This document shows positions 1 through 12,709 of a DNA stretch of 64,000 nt, in pieces. How positions within the stretch are numbered: the first letter of the stretch is position 1; every line of letters starts with the position of its first letter. Below the pieces are notes generated by a model. That model was given only the letters and a program-made list of their open reading frames with translations. It did not search any database and was not told the DNA's origin. The stretch comes from Linnemannia hyalina (taxonomy: Eukaryota > Mortierellomycota > Mortierellomycetes > Mortierellales > Mortierellaceae): assembly GCA_019671135.1 (NCBI GenBank), contig JAHRHY010000001.1, positions 1,178,001 to 1,242,000 on the forward strand, written 5' to 3'. The translations under genes and the position numbers were made by a program.

Positions 1-2481
1 ATACTGAATTGACTGGACCGGATTGAGTCTATCTTTTATCCCCTGCGCCAGAACTGTACTAGGACAAGCGGCATTTTACGCAGTTGTAATCTTCTACTCT
101 TCGCCAAACCAATTGCCAAGCCAAGGATCATGACCATCCATAATCGATTAACCCTTCCATCCCAACTCACTCAGCCGCAAGTGGATGCCTGCTTGATCAC
201 CTGCCTGCATTATCCCACACAACACAAGCCTCGAGTCTCTCTTTTTTCTACCTTCTCTCTAACCCATCCTTCTTTTTTTCTGTGAGCAAATCGTTTCCCA
301 CATTGCTGTATTTTTTTCATTCTTCAGAACAAAAAACAAACCTAACGAGGATCTATTATATCCATCCGGTCGTCAGTTTTGTAACCCCCCCACCCTGTTT
401 TTTTTCTTTGTTCTCGTTATTATATACCCTTGTAACCTCACCAGTGCTGGCATTTTGGTCTGCGGACTGAACCAGAAAGGGGTTTGACGCTTCAGGTTTT
501 TCTTGTAGGGTTTACTTCCACATATGAATACAAAAACATACTCTTCATCATGGTATAAGCCCCCGCGTTCTTCTCCTGTCCTGTCCTGTCCTTTGCCATC
601 TCATAACTTCGGGAATTAAGAAAATGAAGTTTAGGAAACAGGATAAAACAACAACACAGCACATTCATCTAAAGGTCACAAAAACATAGGATGAGAGAGA
701 AAGAGTGAGAAAGAAAACGCCAAAAGCAAAAAAAAACAACATCGGAATAAGAATTTTGTATCGTAACAAAAACAAGAGAAAAGTAGAAAAAATGAAAAAA
801 AAGACGAAAATAAGAGCAAAAAGTAGAAACGCCTCCTCTCTCTCCTAGACGTCTCCGCCATCTTGTCATTTTGTCACAGGAATGTGACATAGCCTCCCCT
901 TTTTTCCTATTATCGTGTCGAAGAGAATGAATGGCGACGTAGACTTGCCAAGCTCTTCTTCTACCCCTCATCTTCGCCAGGGCGAGTACATTTTTTTTAT
1001 GATTCATTTGTTTCTCGCCATCTGATGTCATCACTCATTGTAAAAAAAGTCCCAGGAGGTAATTCTGGGAAACTTGTTGGGCTATTGTAAACTTCCTCGG
1101 AGAAAAACAAAACAAAAAACGAGAGAGGAAAGAATGAACCAATGTGACCCAAGGTAGACGAAAGTGGGCTGGAATGATATGTTTGTTGTAGACTCCTTTT
1201 TTTAATGCCGATTGGGGAGTGTGTGCTTTGAACTTGTGAGCTGTGCTTTACCTTGCGAAGGAATATCCGTTCTCCGGGGGCTGATGAGATATCAGTAAGG
1301 TAAAAGGTAATCGGTCTTAGTCGCGGAGAAAAAACGAATGATGTAGAGAATGAGATGGTGTTGCCCAATTTACCTAGTGCTGCACTATTATTCGTAGAGA
1401 ACAGAAGAAGGGGGAAAGTGAAGAACTATATGTATTTTTTCTGCTTGTTTACCCCGTCGTAAGAAAGAGGCAGAAAGGGAAGCTCTTTTCGCGAATTGAA
1501 GGGTGGAAGCAAAAGTCGAACAAGAAACCAAAAAGGAAAAAATCTCGTAGGAGACATAAAGGGGTGCAGAGCAGGGTGAACAATGCTTCTGCTATGCAAC
1601 ACGAAGGGAAAGGGGATTCAACGGAGCAAATGGAGGGGCTTGATAGTGCAAAGAGTAGACAGAGTTACAGTCGGACAGGAGAGCAAGCATAGTGGAATAT
1701 GGCTTGGATGCAAGATGGATAATAAAAAGTCAATTGCATATGTTTTGTTTTTATCCATTGGAGCAACTCAGCTCTTCTCTTGGCCACTTGGAAGAGAAAC
1801 AGAATGGGCAGAAACAGGACAACAGTGCAGATGCTGCCCAGATTTTTTTGTTAATTTTGTCGACTTTGACTACTTTTGGCAATTTCATGCATCCCTTATT
1901 ATTTTTTTGACCCTCGGTAACAATGCTTCACTTATCTGCCTATACATACCCGCAACCGCCTATTTGTAGCTGGAACGTGGCGTCTTCGCAGCTAGGGTTC
2001 ATGTTCCTGCGTTGTTGCGTTCCTCATTCAACCATTATCCTTTCGACTTGGTCAACTGGCTGGGCATGACTTGGAACATCAAAAATAAATGAGACTCAAT
2101 TGTGTTGGTTCCCTCTTTTAGGTTCCTTGCCAATGACCAAAAGCCAAGAGCCAGGGACATACTTGTCCTCACGCTTCAATTCATGGGATTGAGAGTTATG
2201 AATGCTGTCCCCTCACCCTGTTAACACCTTAAACATTTAAGAATACCCATTCTCAAGAAAATAATAGAAAGAAACAAGGATAGTCTACACGTTTATTACA
2301 GGATGGGTCAGAGAGGATGCGATTAAAAAAGATAAGGAGGGATTAATGGAATACAAGGGAAAAGAAGTAAGTCTATGGATGGATGGATGGAAGTGGGTGC
2401 GGAATGTCAAGGAAGAAAATAAAGAAAGATGACTAAAAGGGATGACGGCAGAAGGGGCATAAAGAAAATGAAAGATTGGAT
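1..2481. other. Intergenic region, no supported gene
   Basis: I see no convincing gene here. The reading frames present are short, low-complexity (Phe/Ser/Leu or Lys/Arg rich) and have no recognisable motif or splice structure. The DNA is rich in A and T runs and has an ATGG tetranucleotide run near 2375-2391. The right end is the 3' flank of the minus-strand gene that ends at 2482. A non-coding RNA cannot be excluded. Confidence 0.6.
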
Positions 2482-3433
2482 TTAGATAAGTCGCTTCTCG
2501 TTCTTCTCATAACCAACGAGAGGAGCCGCTTGACGGTTCCTTGGCCTGCCAGCAATGCTTCGGATGGTGTTGTATTCCTGAGGACGGTTGATGATGGTGA
2601 GGATATAATGGGCAAGATCCTTGCGTGTCAGGACCTTGACTTTGTTAGTCTTGGGAAGAGCTTCAGAGCTCACGTAGTACTTCTGAGAAAGATCGCCGTC
2701 CTTCAGCGTAATGGGACGGACAATGGTCCAATCCAAGAACTGAGAGTCGCGCTGGATGATATCCTCCTGGAGTACCTTATCCTTGAGGATGCCAGTCATA
2801 AATACACGCGAGAACAGCCTGCACGTGTTGATGAGGTAGTTGCGAAGCCCGAGGCAGCCATACGATGTCACAACGATCAATCTTCTCACGCCTAATGAAA
2901 CGTAATTGAACAAAGGGCATTTGCATTTTGGTTAGCTACTACTCAGCGCAGAGGCATCAAGTTGGCTTGTGCATGTGTGCATTCAAGGTCTCAGCAGATA
3001 CACAAATCAGAGCTAAGAGACATACCATGCTTCTTCAACGCGTTGTTGAGGACCACTTGCGAATGTGAGCCGATAGTGGCATCATTGGTCATGAGCCTAG
3101 CCTATGTCGCGACAATTGGATGTAAATTGAGGAGTGAGTAAAGAGGCGAAATTATGTAATTTCCATTGCGCAAGCCAATCGCATATCTTCAATTGAAAAA
3201 CACACAATGACATACCCCAATCACGTTGACAACAACATCCTGACCCTCAACGCAACGGTCTAGGTCGGCTTGGGATGTCGGCGAGCCCCTGACAATGAGG
3301 AGGTTCTGGTTCTTGCGAAGCGTGGAGTCCTCGAGCAGCAATTTATCATCCCGCACAAACGCCGTAACTCTATAGTTTCTCTCAAGCCCTTGTCTGACAA
3401 CCTCCAGCCCGGTTCGACCGTTGGCTCCCAAAA
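2482..3433 (-). CDS. NAD(P)-binding atypical SDR / NmrA-like oxidoreductase (5' end unresolved)
   Basis: Likely a soluble NAD(P)(H)-binding reductase of the atypical short-chain dehydrogenase group (NmrA / biliverdin-reductase-B-like). Exons read complement(2482..2891, 3026..3101, 3216..3433) with GT-AG borders and continuous phase. The first exon seen opens on a beta-strand plus glycine-rich motif (LGANGRTG), which is the Rossmann dinucleotide loop. Next come AFVRDD, a DVVVNVIG strand, and VVTSYG, at the place where active-site residues lie in this fold. WTIVRP follows, a strand typical of the family. An acceptor AG at 3434-3435 shows that a short upstream exon with the start codon exists, but I could not place it with confidence between 3436 and about 3750. 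The substrate is unknown. The next gene upstream on the same strand is the coiled-coil protein ending near 3.9 kb. Confidence 0.75.
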
Positions 3434-3921
3434 CTAAAAGGAAAGTAAATAAAAATGGCGCCAGAATATGCAAAGGTGATCAGTACAACAACATTGGTGC
3501 ATTTTAGGCGGCAAACGGGTGTGACAGATATGGGTCGAGAAGCTGCGGACCCCATATGTCCTTGAGCACAAAAACGCTTAGTACTGTACTACAATACTGA
3601 GCACAAGCGACAGAGGCGTAATAACGATTGCGCAAACAGAATTGAAAAAGAGGGTGCATGATGGGTGCGTAATCCAATGGCTCTCATAGAGTATGCGTCA
3701 CTTTGTTAGATAGAACATCATTCGTTCCACGATCGAATACACAGTGGACGGCGTCAGGGAGAGGGGAAGGGTGCCATCATTTGACCATTGTGACGAGCCT
3801 CCATTTGTGGGTGACCAGCTGTCGTTCTGGGCGCAGAGTGGATGGCGGCAATAGAACATTAACAGACACAAGGTGTGCGATTGAGGAATGTGGGAAGGGA
3901 CGTTTTTGTTTTCAAAGAGTC

Positions 3922-4899
3922 TCACTTACCCAGCAAGTATTTGCCATTGCCATTGCCATTGCCAGAGTCTCCTGAGAGTGAGAAGGAGCTCATCGACTCC
4001 ATCAGGTCCTGGTCGACATCGTCCTTGGAGTCCCAGCTGGTCAGCTCAGAAGGGGCGGTGAGGGTAGGCGAATGCAGGGTATCCATCAAAGAGTCCCAGC
4101 CGTGAGATCTTGCCGAGTTTTCATCGCTGTCGTAGCCAGACTGGTCGTTGGCGGTGGTGGTGTTGTTGTTGCGGTGGTTCTTTGGGGAGGCCGACTGAGG
4201 TCCGCCAGACCAGGGTCGGAGGTCATACATCGACTTTGTGTTGCTCTTCAGACTCAGAGAACGCACTCGGTCTGGGTTTGACCGGGAGGAGCTGGAGGTT
4301 GTTGTTGAAGAAGCCGAGGAGAGGAGCTCCTGCTGATGTGATGACAAAGGGTCGACATGGTAGAACTGGCTCGACTGGAATTGAGGGTTGTTACCGTCGT
4401 GGAAGGAGAGAGGGTGGATGGGGAGGGATCGCTGCTTATCCTTGTCGCCGTCGAGGCTATGTTCTTGCTGTGCCTTGTACATCTGCTTGTAGTCGCTCCT
4501 CCGTTGTTTCCGCTCAGCCTTTTGCTGTTGACGCTCGAGCTTGTCCTGCTTGGCCTTTTCCTGGGCCTCGATCTGTTGTTGCTGGAGCATGATAATGATC
4601 TGCTCGCGACGCTGACGGGCAGCAGCGCGGGCCTCCTTTTTCTGGTCTCCCTGTTGGGGGGTTGTCCGTTGGAAATGTTCAGAGTCGACAAAGAAGGGCT
4701 CATGGGTATGGTCGTGAGGGATTTGGTCAACGGTGGATGGTGGAGGGAGGGTAGGGACAGAAGGGACGGCGGGGATCTGTTGAGTGTATGGGTATTCAGA
4801 TGAGATATAGAAGTTGTCCCTGGCTCGCTTAGTGTCAGCAGCCATGCTCAATGCGCGTTGCATGCGATAGGGAGGGGTGGTGGAGCGAGCTTGAACCAT
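3922..4899 (-). CDS. Uncharacterised Gln/Lys-rich coiled-coil protein
   Basis: I do not recognise the family. The ATG at 4899 opens a 325-codon frame. The N-terminal 80 residues are Pro/His-rich. Residues about 84-146 are a strongly charged Gln/Lys/Arg/Glu helix (RRE, LQQQQ, KLERQQQKAERKQRR), probably a coiled coil. The rest is Ser/Thr-rich and looks disordered, with RVRSLSLKS and WDSLMD islands that could be phosphorylation or binding motifs. It ends in a Gly-Asn repeat encoded by a hexanucleotide run. The apparent stop at 3922 lies just inside a good donor (GTAAGT, 3929-3924), so the mRNA is probably spliced to a short last exon with its acceptor near 3822-3827. Two candidate acceptors give different short tails, and the true C-terminus is unresolved. 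The upstream region is pyrimidine-rich on the coding strand, as in other genes here. Confidence 0.6.
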   Translation of the reverse strand: MVQARSTTPPYRMQRALSMAADTKRARDNFYISSEYPYTQQIPAVPSVPTLPPPSTVDQIPHDHTHEPFFVDSEHFQRTTPQQGDQKKEARAAARQRREQIIIMLQQQQIEAQEKAKQDKLERQQQKAERKQRRSDYKQMYKAQQEHSLDGDKDKQRSLPIHPLSFHDGNNPQFQSSQFYHVDPLSSHQQELLSSASSTTTSSSSRSNPDRVRSLSLKSNTKSMYDLRPWSGGPQSASPKNHRNNNTTTANDQSGYDSDENSARSHGWDSLMDTLHSPTLTAPSELTSWDSKDDVDQDLMESMSSFSLSGDSGNGNGNGKYLLGK

Positions 4900-7014
4900 T
4901 GTTGATCAGTTCAGGTTGGTTAGCGAAGGAGTGACGTGAATGAGAATGAATGAATGAATATGAATGTACGGTGATGAATGTATGAATGTATGAATGTATG
5001 AAAGAGAAGGAAGGAGAGCGAATGTGATGAATGAGGATGAGGATGAGAATGAGAGTGACAGGGACGGATGAGAGAAAGATGGGAAGGAGAAAAAGAAAAA
5101 AAGAGGAGAAAGTGAGAGATGGAAGAAGAGAGGCAAACGAGAAAGAAGAGTCCTGAGCCAGTGCAACGGTCAGATTTTGTTAGCTTTGGCTGCTGGACTG
5201 ACTTGCATCTCACCCCACACTCACTTGTTGCCGTTTTGTTGTTATTTTGTTAGTGTGGAATGGGAAAATGGATCCCAGGACAAATGAACCTACTGTACAT
5301 AAACCCATTGCCACTCCGATTCTCTTTCTGTATCTTTTTCTGCTCCCTGACATGCTCTCTCTCTCTCTCCCTCTCTCTCACTCTCTTTCTCTCTGTCTGT
5401 CTCAAAGGGGAGTGTCAATGCGGGACCCATTGACCCTCTTCCTGTGTTATGATATGAATGAACAAATGAGAACCAATGAACAGAATGGCTAACATATCCT
5501 TCTGCTCCTTGCTACAAAACAGAAACAAATGTAAAAAAGAAACAAACAAACAAGCAAAGCAAAGCAAGATGAGCAAAACGGAAAACGTGGCTCTATTCAT
5601 AGAGCACCACCCCCAGCATCCTTCCCTTTAAAGTTGTCAATGCCGACCACAGGTCCTAATCAATTTTCGATTGAGAAAAAAGAAATAAAATAAAACGAGA
5701 GCAATTTCATTTTCCTATTCGTTTTCCCTGTCCCCTTCACCCTCTAGTCCCTTCGGTATATCCCTGTTTGTTTGCCTTGCAGCGAACCATACAGGGACCT
5801 CGTCCATCCACATGGCTCCATCTCCACACTTTCATAGCCACCATGGACCTGTCGACAGACGGTGTGACAAGGTGGTAACCACATTACGGCCAGACTTATT
5901 TCTCTCCCCCTTTTCTCTTTTGGACCTCGATCAAGCAGAAAAGTGCCCCTCCTACTGCTCTCGTGCAAAAGCAAAGCAAACAACAATTGTGAAGAAAACG
6001 GCCATCCGATGTGTCTTCATCAAAGGCGCGCCAGATTTCCTCCGATTTACGCTTACGAAACTTGTTCACGCTAATGACGATGTCTTTTGTTTGTTGTTGC
6101 CTTTTTATTTGTCTCTCAGCTCGCTTCTTTTTTTTGTTTTTTGTTTTTGTTGTTGTTGTTGTTGTTGTTGTTGCTGCTGTAGGTGACCAGATGTATATGC
6201 GTTGTTGTTGGGCGAATGGCTCATGCGATGACCGGATGTTGCATTTTGTTGTTATTTCTATCGTCTCTCCGATCCATCCTCCGATCCTTCGAGCCTCTTC
6301 ATCAAGCACACTGTAGTAAAAGAGACAGTTAGAAACAAACGGCGGAGACAGTTTCTTACATGGCATTTTCTATCTCTCGATTCGGATAGTCAATTACTTC
6401 TCTCTACAAGCAAACGAGGACCCAAACAAACAAACAAGCAAACAAACAAACAAACAAACAACCAAACAAACAAGGCGGCTGCCTCTTCCTCTAGCCCCAT
6501 TGTCTCTCTGTCAATTTCCGAACCAGGCAGGTGCCCTTTTCTTGCCTTGCCCCATCACTTTTATATCTCTCGCGCTGTAGTAGTCAAAGGTAAAACCATC
6601 ACCCGCTCCTGAATTTTTCTAACGGTGTAGGTGAAGTTGATCACGGACCGAGAGAATTCTGTCTGAGGGCAGATGGACTCAACCGGAGATAATGAATGGA
6701 TCGATCAAAGGAAGGCTCGATGATGGTTGATCAATGGTCAAAAAAGAGGGGTACCAGGAAGCAGGAAGGGAACTATGTTGAAGGGCAGGCACGCCTTCAT
6801 TGCCCTTGACCTTGCACACGTACACAGCAGGGTGTCCGTACAACGTCCTCTCATTGAAAAAGGTTGTCTATGGCGGAGAAGCAAACATGAACGAGCCACC
6901 CAACCGGCGTCGCACACACACACACTGCAGGCCCCTTTTTAGTATCATATTTCCCTCTTTTTCCTCTTTTCTTCTTCACACGTTCATTCCAAACACAACA
7001 AAACACATTCATTC
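4900..7014. other. Divergent intergenic region between the 4.9 kb (-) and PDAT (+) genes
   Basis: No supported gene. It holds a CT-rich tract on the minus strand (about 4906-5166, leader of the minus gene) with degenerate GAATG/GTATGAAT repeats, a TC-rich run (5355-5400), a TGT trinucleotide run (about 6147-6180) and an AAAC tetranucleotide run (about 6424-6474). A pyrimidine-rich stretch lies just before the PDAT start. Both promoters must lie here. Confidence 0.6.
6424..6474. repeat. AAAC tetranucleotide microsatellite
   Basis: Imperfect run of CAAA/AAAC units with single CAAG and ACCA interruptions, in the PDAT upstream region. A similar run lies at about 54866-54902. Confidence 0.8.
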
Positions 7015-9947
7015 ATGGCTCCCAGAAAACGGAAACAGGGTCAAAAGCAGACTCGCTCCAACGCCACCAACGGACACGCACACACCAACGGAAACGGAAA
7101 TAACAACAACAGTAACAATGACAGCGATGGTAACGCTCATTCCCATAACGACAGCAACAACAACCCGTCCTCACACGACGGATTCACAGGCGAGGTCAAG
7201 GAGGCTCTGGATAAATTGACAAACGTCTTGCCCAAGAATGCGAAGGTCGAGGTCAGACACCCAAGCCTCAGCCGAAACCCTTCCATCACTAACTACCTTC
7301 GCCAAACACTCTTCGTGAACGATGTCGACGTCCAGGACCACAAGAAGCACGTCCCTGCCGGGACGCGCCGTCGGGTGGTCCTGTTGCTTGGTATCATTAT
7401 CGGGATGGGTCTGGCAACTGTCTTGATGCGCCAATCCAAGGATGCAGCTTACATGGAAGCATTCTCGCATTACTTTCAGGACTTTGATCTGGCCTCAATG
7501 GTCCCCTCAGGAATGATCCCTGACGAGTTTATTGGCAACGTCTCGGCCATGTTCAGACCAGAGATCTTGACAGAGGAAGAGTTCTATCCTGGCGAGGAAC
7601 TCCGTGAAGAGCTCGGATACAAGCCAAAGTATCCAGTAAGTAGAAGGAGGGAATGGATAAATAACAGCCCGACATCGCATGATGCGGTGTTTTTTTTGCA
7701 AGAATTTGTAGTTGATCCTGCATAACTGTCATTGTATTTTTGTTTTACTTTACTAATCGGCCGACCTCGTAACCGCTCCTTGACGCGTACTTTTATAGGT
7801 CATCATGATCCCCGGAATTGTCTCTACTGGTCTCGAGTCATGGTCAACAACAAACAAAAGCTGTTCTCAAAAGTACTTTCGCAAGCGCATGTGGGGCACT
7901 ACCAGTAAGTCTTGACATTATCGTCATAATTTCAATTTTTTGGTTTTGGCAAGACAGTAGGAGCATGGGTAAGGACAATTTGAACTTATCGGCATTTGTG
8001 CGCATGTTTTTGCTTATCTTGCCATTCACTCTTAGCCATGTTCAAGGCTGTACTCCTGGATAAGGAGTGCTGGATCTCCAATTTGAGATTGGATCCCAAA
8101 ACAGGTCTTGACCCAGAGGGCGTTCGTCTGCGTGCTGCCCAGGGTCTTGAGGCAGCCGACTACTTGTTTCAGGGGTAGGTCCATACGACATTATTATCTT
8201 TTTTTCTTTTTTTCTTTGTTCCGATGCGTATTGTCGCTTATTCATGTGAAATGCGGACAAAACAAAATATTTTGGTCGTGAATTTAGCCATCATGACGAC
8301 ATCGAACACAAACTACAAATACTTTGTGCCTGAAATCAGTTCGCTATGTAACTAACCGAGTGTTTACATTCTCTTCTCTGACGTTGTTAATAGTTACTGG
8401 GTGTGGGCGCCCATCATCAAGGTAAACGGTGTGCCGTATTGCATGTTTGCTGTGTACGTTGGGTCGCTTGACGATTGGTACTAACCCACCGTTATTCTCC
8501 CTGTCGTTGTTGTAGAATCTAGCGGCTATTGGATATGACAACAACAACATGTACCTGGCGTCATACGACTGGAGGCTTTCCTTTGCCAATCTGGAGAACC
8601 GCGACAACTACTTTTCACGTCTCAAATCCAGCTTGGAGCTCTCACTCAAGGTGACTGGAGAAAAGAGCGTCTTGCTGGCTCACTCGATGGGATCTAATGT
8701 CATGTTCTACTTCTTCAAGTGGGTTGAGTCGGACAAAGGCGGCAAGGGAGGTCCCAACTGGGTTAATGACCATGTCCACACCTTTGTCAACATTGCTGGT
8801 CCAATGCTCGGAGTGCCTAAGACCTTGGCAGCTGTCTTGTCAGGCGAGGTGCGTGATACCGCTCAATTGGGTGTTGTCAGTGCGTACGTCCTGGAAAAGT
8901 TCTTTTCGAGACGTGAGCGTGCCGATCTGTTCAGGAGCTGGGGAGGTCTGTCGAGTATGATTCCCAAGGGAGGAAACCGCATCTGGGGAACTATCAATGG
9001 AGCTCCCGATGACGGTACACACGACGAGGAGGAGACGGTCATGAATGAGAAGATTGCCAGGAGCGAGGAAACTCCTGGAGCGACAACCAAGGGAAGTTAT
9101 GGCGAGCAATCGCCTACTTTTGGAGCAATGCTGGCGTTTGCAGAGGGATCAAACATGAAGAACCATGGCATGGACGAGAGTATGGGGCTTTTGTCCAAGA
9201 TGGCGGGAGACGATTACAACGAGATGCTGGCCCATAACTATACCGTTGGCGCTTCGGTCACTCAAAAGCAAATGGACAAGACTACCAAGGACCCTGCCAG
9301 CTGGACCAACCCATTGGAGGCCACGCTTCCCTATGCGCCCAAGATGAAGATCTACTGTCTCTATGGAGTCGGCAAGTCTACTGAGAGGAGTTACACCTAC
9401 AACCGTGTCAGTGATCTCGCTCCTCAGATCTTTGACCAGAGACCAGGCAATGTTTCGGACGAGACTGGACAAGTCCCCAACATTTACATCGACACCTCTG
9501 TCCACGACGACAAGCTTGGAATCAGCTACGGTGTCCACCAAGGCGACGGGTAATCATCAATTGATTGTCGATTTGTTTCTCCTTCCTGCGAATGATGTTT
9601 TTCTTTGTACTCATCTCTATGCCATTCATTCTCCAATCTCATTGTTACTTGATAGTGATGGAACGGTGCCGTTAATGTCAACGGGATACATGTGCGTGGA
9701 TGGGTGGAGCAAGAAGCTGTACAATCCAGCTGGTGTAAAGGTGATCACTCGCGAATTTACACACCGGAGCAGTCTCTCGCCAGTCGATATTCGTGGAGGC
9801 AAGCGGACGGCGGATCATGTGGACATCCTCGGCAACTACCAAGTGACAAGGGATCTTTTGGCGATCGTTGCAGGTCGCGATGGCGATGGTCTCGAGGAGC
9901 AGATCTACTCCAAGATCAAGGAATACTCTGCCAATGTCGACATCTAA
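7015..9947 (+). CDS. LRO1: Phospholipid:diacylglycerol acyltransferase (PDAT, LRO1-type)
   Basis: Moves an acyl chain from a phospholipid to diacylglycerol to make triacylglycerol, at the ER membrane with the active site on the lumenal side (family knowledge). Exons 7015..7635, 7799..7904, 8036..8174, 8394..8421, 8516..9549 and 9656..9947 join in phase to 739 residues, slightly longer than yeast Lro1. An Asn/His-rich basic N-terminus (1-118) precedes one membrane helix (about 120-138). The LCAT-type body follows: the lid region with GLESW, MYLASYDWRLS, and the nucleophile elbow AHSMGSN with Ser355. The catalytic Asp644 is in DGTVPL and His697 in ADHVDILGN, so the triad is complete. Exon 4 is only 28 nt. 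AATAAA at 9959-9964 is a likely polyadenylation signal. The gene fits an oleaginous fungus. Confidence 0.95.
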
Positions 9948-10262
9948 GTCCTGTAGATAATAAACTTGCATTCAAAAACAATAATATTTCACATTTTTCA
10001 TTTTTACTTTTCGTTGTCATTTCTGTCGCCAACGGTCGCTTCGCCCCTGAGAACAAAGCTAGAAGTGACGTGGAATTACTGGGTTGCTCCCAATAGTTTT
10101 TGTTCTATGTCATAGCCATTGCTCATCTTTCTTCATCTTCCACCTCCACCTTCTCCATCGTCATCCACTCTCCAATCTTCATACTGTCTTGCATACTTGA
10201 CGGCTTGGACCCCCCTTACAACCTAGACACAAACCCAACAAGTCGCTCTTTTATATAACAGA
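9948..10262. other. Intergenic: PDAT 3' end and GTB1 leader
   Basis: Contains the AATAAA signal of PDAT at 9959-9964 and a C/T-rich stretch (about 10130-10220) ahead of the next start codon. Nothing else is seen. Confidence 0.6.
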
Positions 10263-12623
10263 ATGAAGACCCATTCTGTTTGCTTTCCCATCTTGGCAAC
10301 ACTTGCCCTCAGCGTCGCAGTGACCAGAGCTAACGTGAACAACAACAACATTCCCCGTGGCGTCTCTCCCTCCAGTAACGTTTCTTCCATCAATTGATAA
10401 GGAGAATCCATGTCCAATTGACAGAGGTTGGCTTTGAACGAGCTTGACTAAAGAAGTGATGGCCGTTTTTTTTGTATTGTTCAATTTCACGCTGGTTTTT
10501 TTTAGACGCCAAATTGTATGTGCCTGACAGCGGCAGCAACTGGAGCTGTCTTGATGGGTCCAAGACGATCCCCTTCTCGGCTGTCAATGACGATTATTGC
10601 GATTGCGTCGATGGTTCTGACGAGCCTGGTAAGTCATCCCTTTCGTTCCTCGGTAATAAATGAACATAATCGCCAGTTGAAATCAGGGGAACAATGAAAA
10701 TTAACATGTCTGTGCTCCCCCTAACTTCCCCTTCCTTCAGGCACATCGGCATGCGGAACAGGGCGGTTTTATTGCGCCAACATTGGCCACACTCCCTCAA
10801 GTATCAAGACCTCAAGGGTTAACGACGGTGTCTGTGATGAGGAGTGCTGCGATGGCTCGGATGAGTATGACGGTCAGACTCACTGCCCTAATATCTGTGA
10901 TAAGGTTGGAGCCAAGGCCAGGGAAGAGAACGACCGTATCCAATCGATCCAGAATGAGGGTGCTCGGTTACGTAGAGGGTTCATCAAGTACGGAAAGGCC
11001 AACAAGGTTTCGTTGACTAATGAGCTCGAGACTCTGAAGGGTCAGGTCGACAAGGTCCAGGAGACACTTAGCGATGCCAGAGGTATGTTTTTCTTCGCTG
11101 GACTGTGTTGTATCCCAATATGCTTCTGATGGTGCATTGTGCGGAGCAAAATGGGAAAGATATTGACTGATATGGGCTAACTTTCACTTCTACCTATTCG
11201 TGCCATGCGAACTGATAGCTAAACTGGATGCGGCTAATGAGGCACAGGATGCTTATTTGGAGGGCAGCAAGAGCGAGCGTGAGGCGGCGCGTAAACAACA
11301 GTTGGAGCCCATCATCCAAGAACAGACCAAGCGTCTCAAGTATGCCACTGAGGTCAGAGACACGTTGAAGCTCACCCTTCAAAATCTCAAGGAGAAGCAC
11401 AACAAGAACTATCACGATCTTGCAGTCAAAGGCACTGTCTCTGGATTCGACGAGTACATTGTTGCACAGGGCGAGAAGACAGAGACTGCAAAGGAAGACT
11501 CGGATATTTCGTCGGATCGCCAGTTTGATGCGTTGGTGGACGAGACATCTGTGGTCCTGAGGGATATTGGAACCTTGCACGATCTCTTGGATGGCATGAA
11601 GCGAGACTACAACACCGAGTACAACGATGAGGCGGTGTTGACTGCTGTCAAGGTCACGGAGGACTTTGAAGTAACCTGGGACTCGAGCAGACTGGACTTT
11701 GTTGATGTCGAGCATTTGGTTCTTCCTGAAGAGTTGCCAGTCGACAACCCTGAGGCCGAGAAGTTCAAAGATGGTAAGGGCTTACGCTTTGAAGACGACA
11801 TATATTGGTGGCGTTTCTCTTTAAGTTCAACCCAAAGGAATACTTACATGGCGTTTTTTATTTCTTTTATTCACGACATGTTAGAAACGGATTTGGCTCA
11901 GGAGGCATTTAACGACGCGAGCGAGAAGGAGAGCAAGGTCCGAGAAGGCATTCGGGATATTGAGCGCAAGCTAAATATGGATTTCGGACCTGACGAGACT
12001 TTTGCTCAGCTTGCCGATAACTGCTTCGACTTTAAGGATTCCGAGTAAGTGGGGAGAGCCGTCCTAGCAGATGCAATCTGAGACTTTGCGGGAGTAGGTG
12101 TCTTGGCGCTTCAATTTACTTACTTTACTCCTTTGTTTCGTTTGTAGGTACACTTACTCAATCTGTCTGTTTGGTGATGCTAACCAGAGTTCACACTCCA
12201 GCACGCACCTTGGGTAAGACCCCTTCTTTGCCTTCAGCTAATACTATTGATCACATCAAGTATCGCATCTCGATATTCACCCATCCTTTCACCTTGTCAA
12301 ATCCTATCACCAATAGCAAATTCTCGGGATGGGAAGGGGACAGCTATGATATCCAGATGTACACAGGAGGCGCGAAATGCTGGAACGGACCTGAACGATC
12401 GGTCAAGTTGGTGATGTCCTGTGGTACCAAGACCGAGATTGTCTCTGTGGCGGAGCCTGAGAAGTGCGAGTACTTGTTTAAGCTCCAGACACCTGCTGTC
12501 TGCCCAGTCCCCGAGGATGAAGTTGAAGATGAGGGAGATGCTGAGGAGCAGGAACAGGAGCAGAGTGTGGAAGGAGTTCAGCCGGAAGGAGAGGAGCATA
12601 TCCAGAAGCACGATGAGTTGTAA
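10263..12623 (+). CDS. GTB1: Glucosidase II beta subunit (PRKCSH/GTB1)
   Basis: Non-catalytic subunit of ER glucosidase II. It retains the enzyme in the ER and presents N-glycans for glucose trimming in the calnexin cycle. Exons 10263..10374, 10506..10628, 10741..11082, 11219..11773, 11885..12044, 12148..12213 and 12317..12623 give 554 residues in phase. Visible parts in order: a signal peptide ([13 protein letters not shown]); the RGVSP start of the mature chain; two LDL-receptor class A-like repeats (CLDGS...[11 protein letters not shown] and [11 protein letters not shown]); a long Lys/Glu/Ala-rich coiled coil; and a C-terminal MRH lectin domain ([41 protein letters not shown]) with the sugar-contact Arg, Glu and Tyr present. 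An acidic tail ends in HDEL, a canonical fungal ER-retrieval signal. Start and stop are therefore both well supported. Confidence 0.96.
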
Positions 12624-12709
12624 TAGACATTGACAACGTATTAAACGTGAGAAAGATTCACATGTGTTGTAACTTTACGTCGACGCAAAGATGACTTACG
12701 GGTGGCTAC

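Noticed and set aside
669..1969. Several 60-130 codon frames on both strands
   Set aside because: Low-complexity products without motifs, overlapping each other on both strands.
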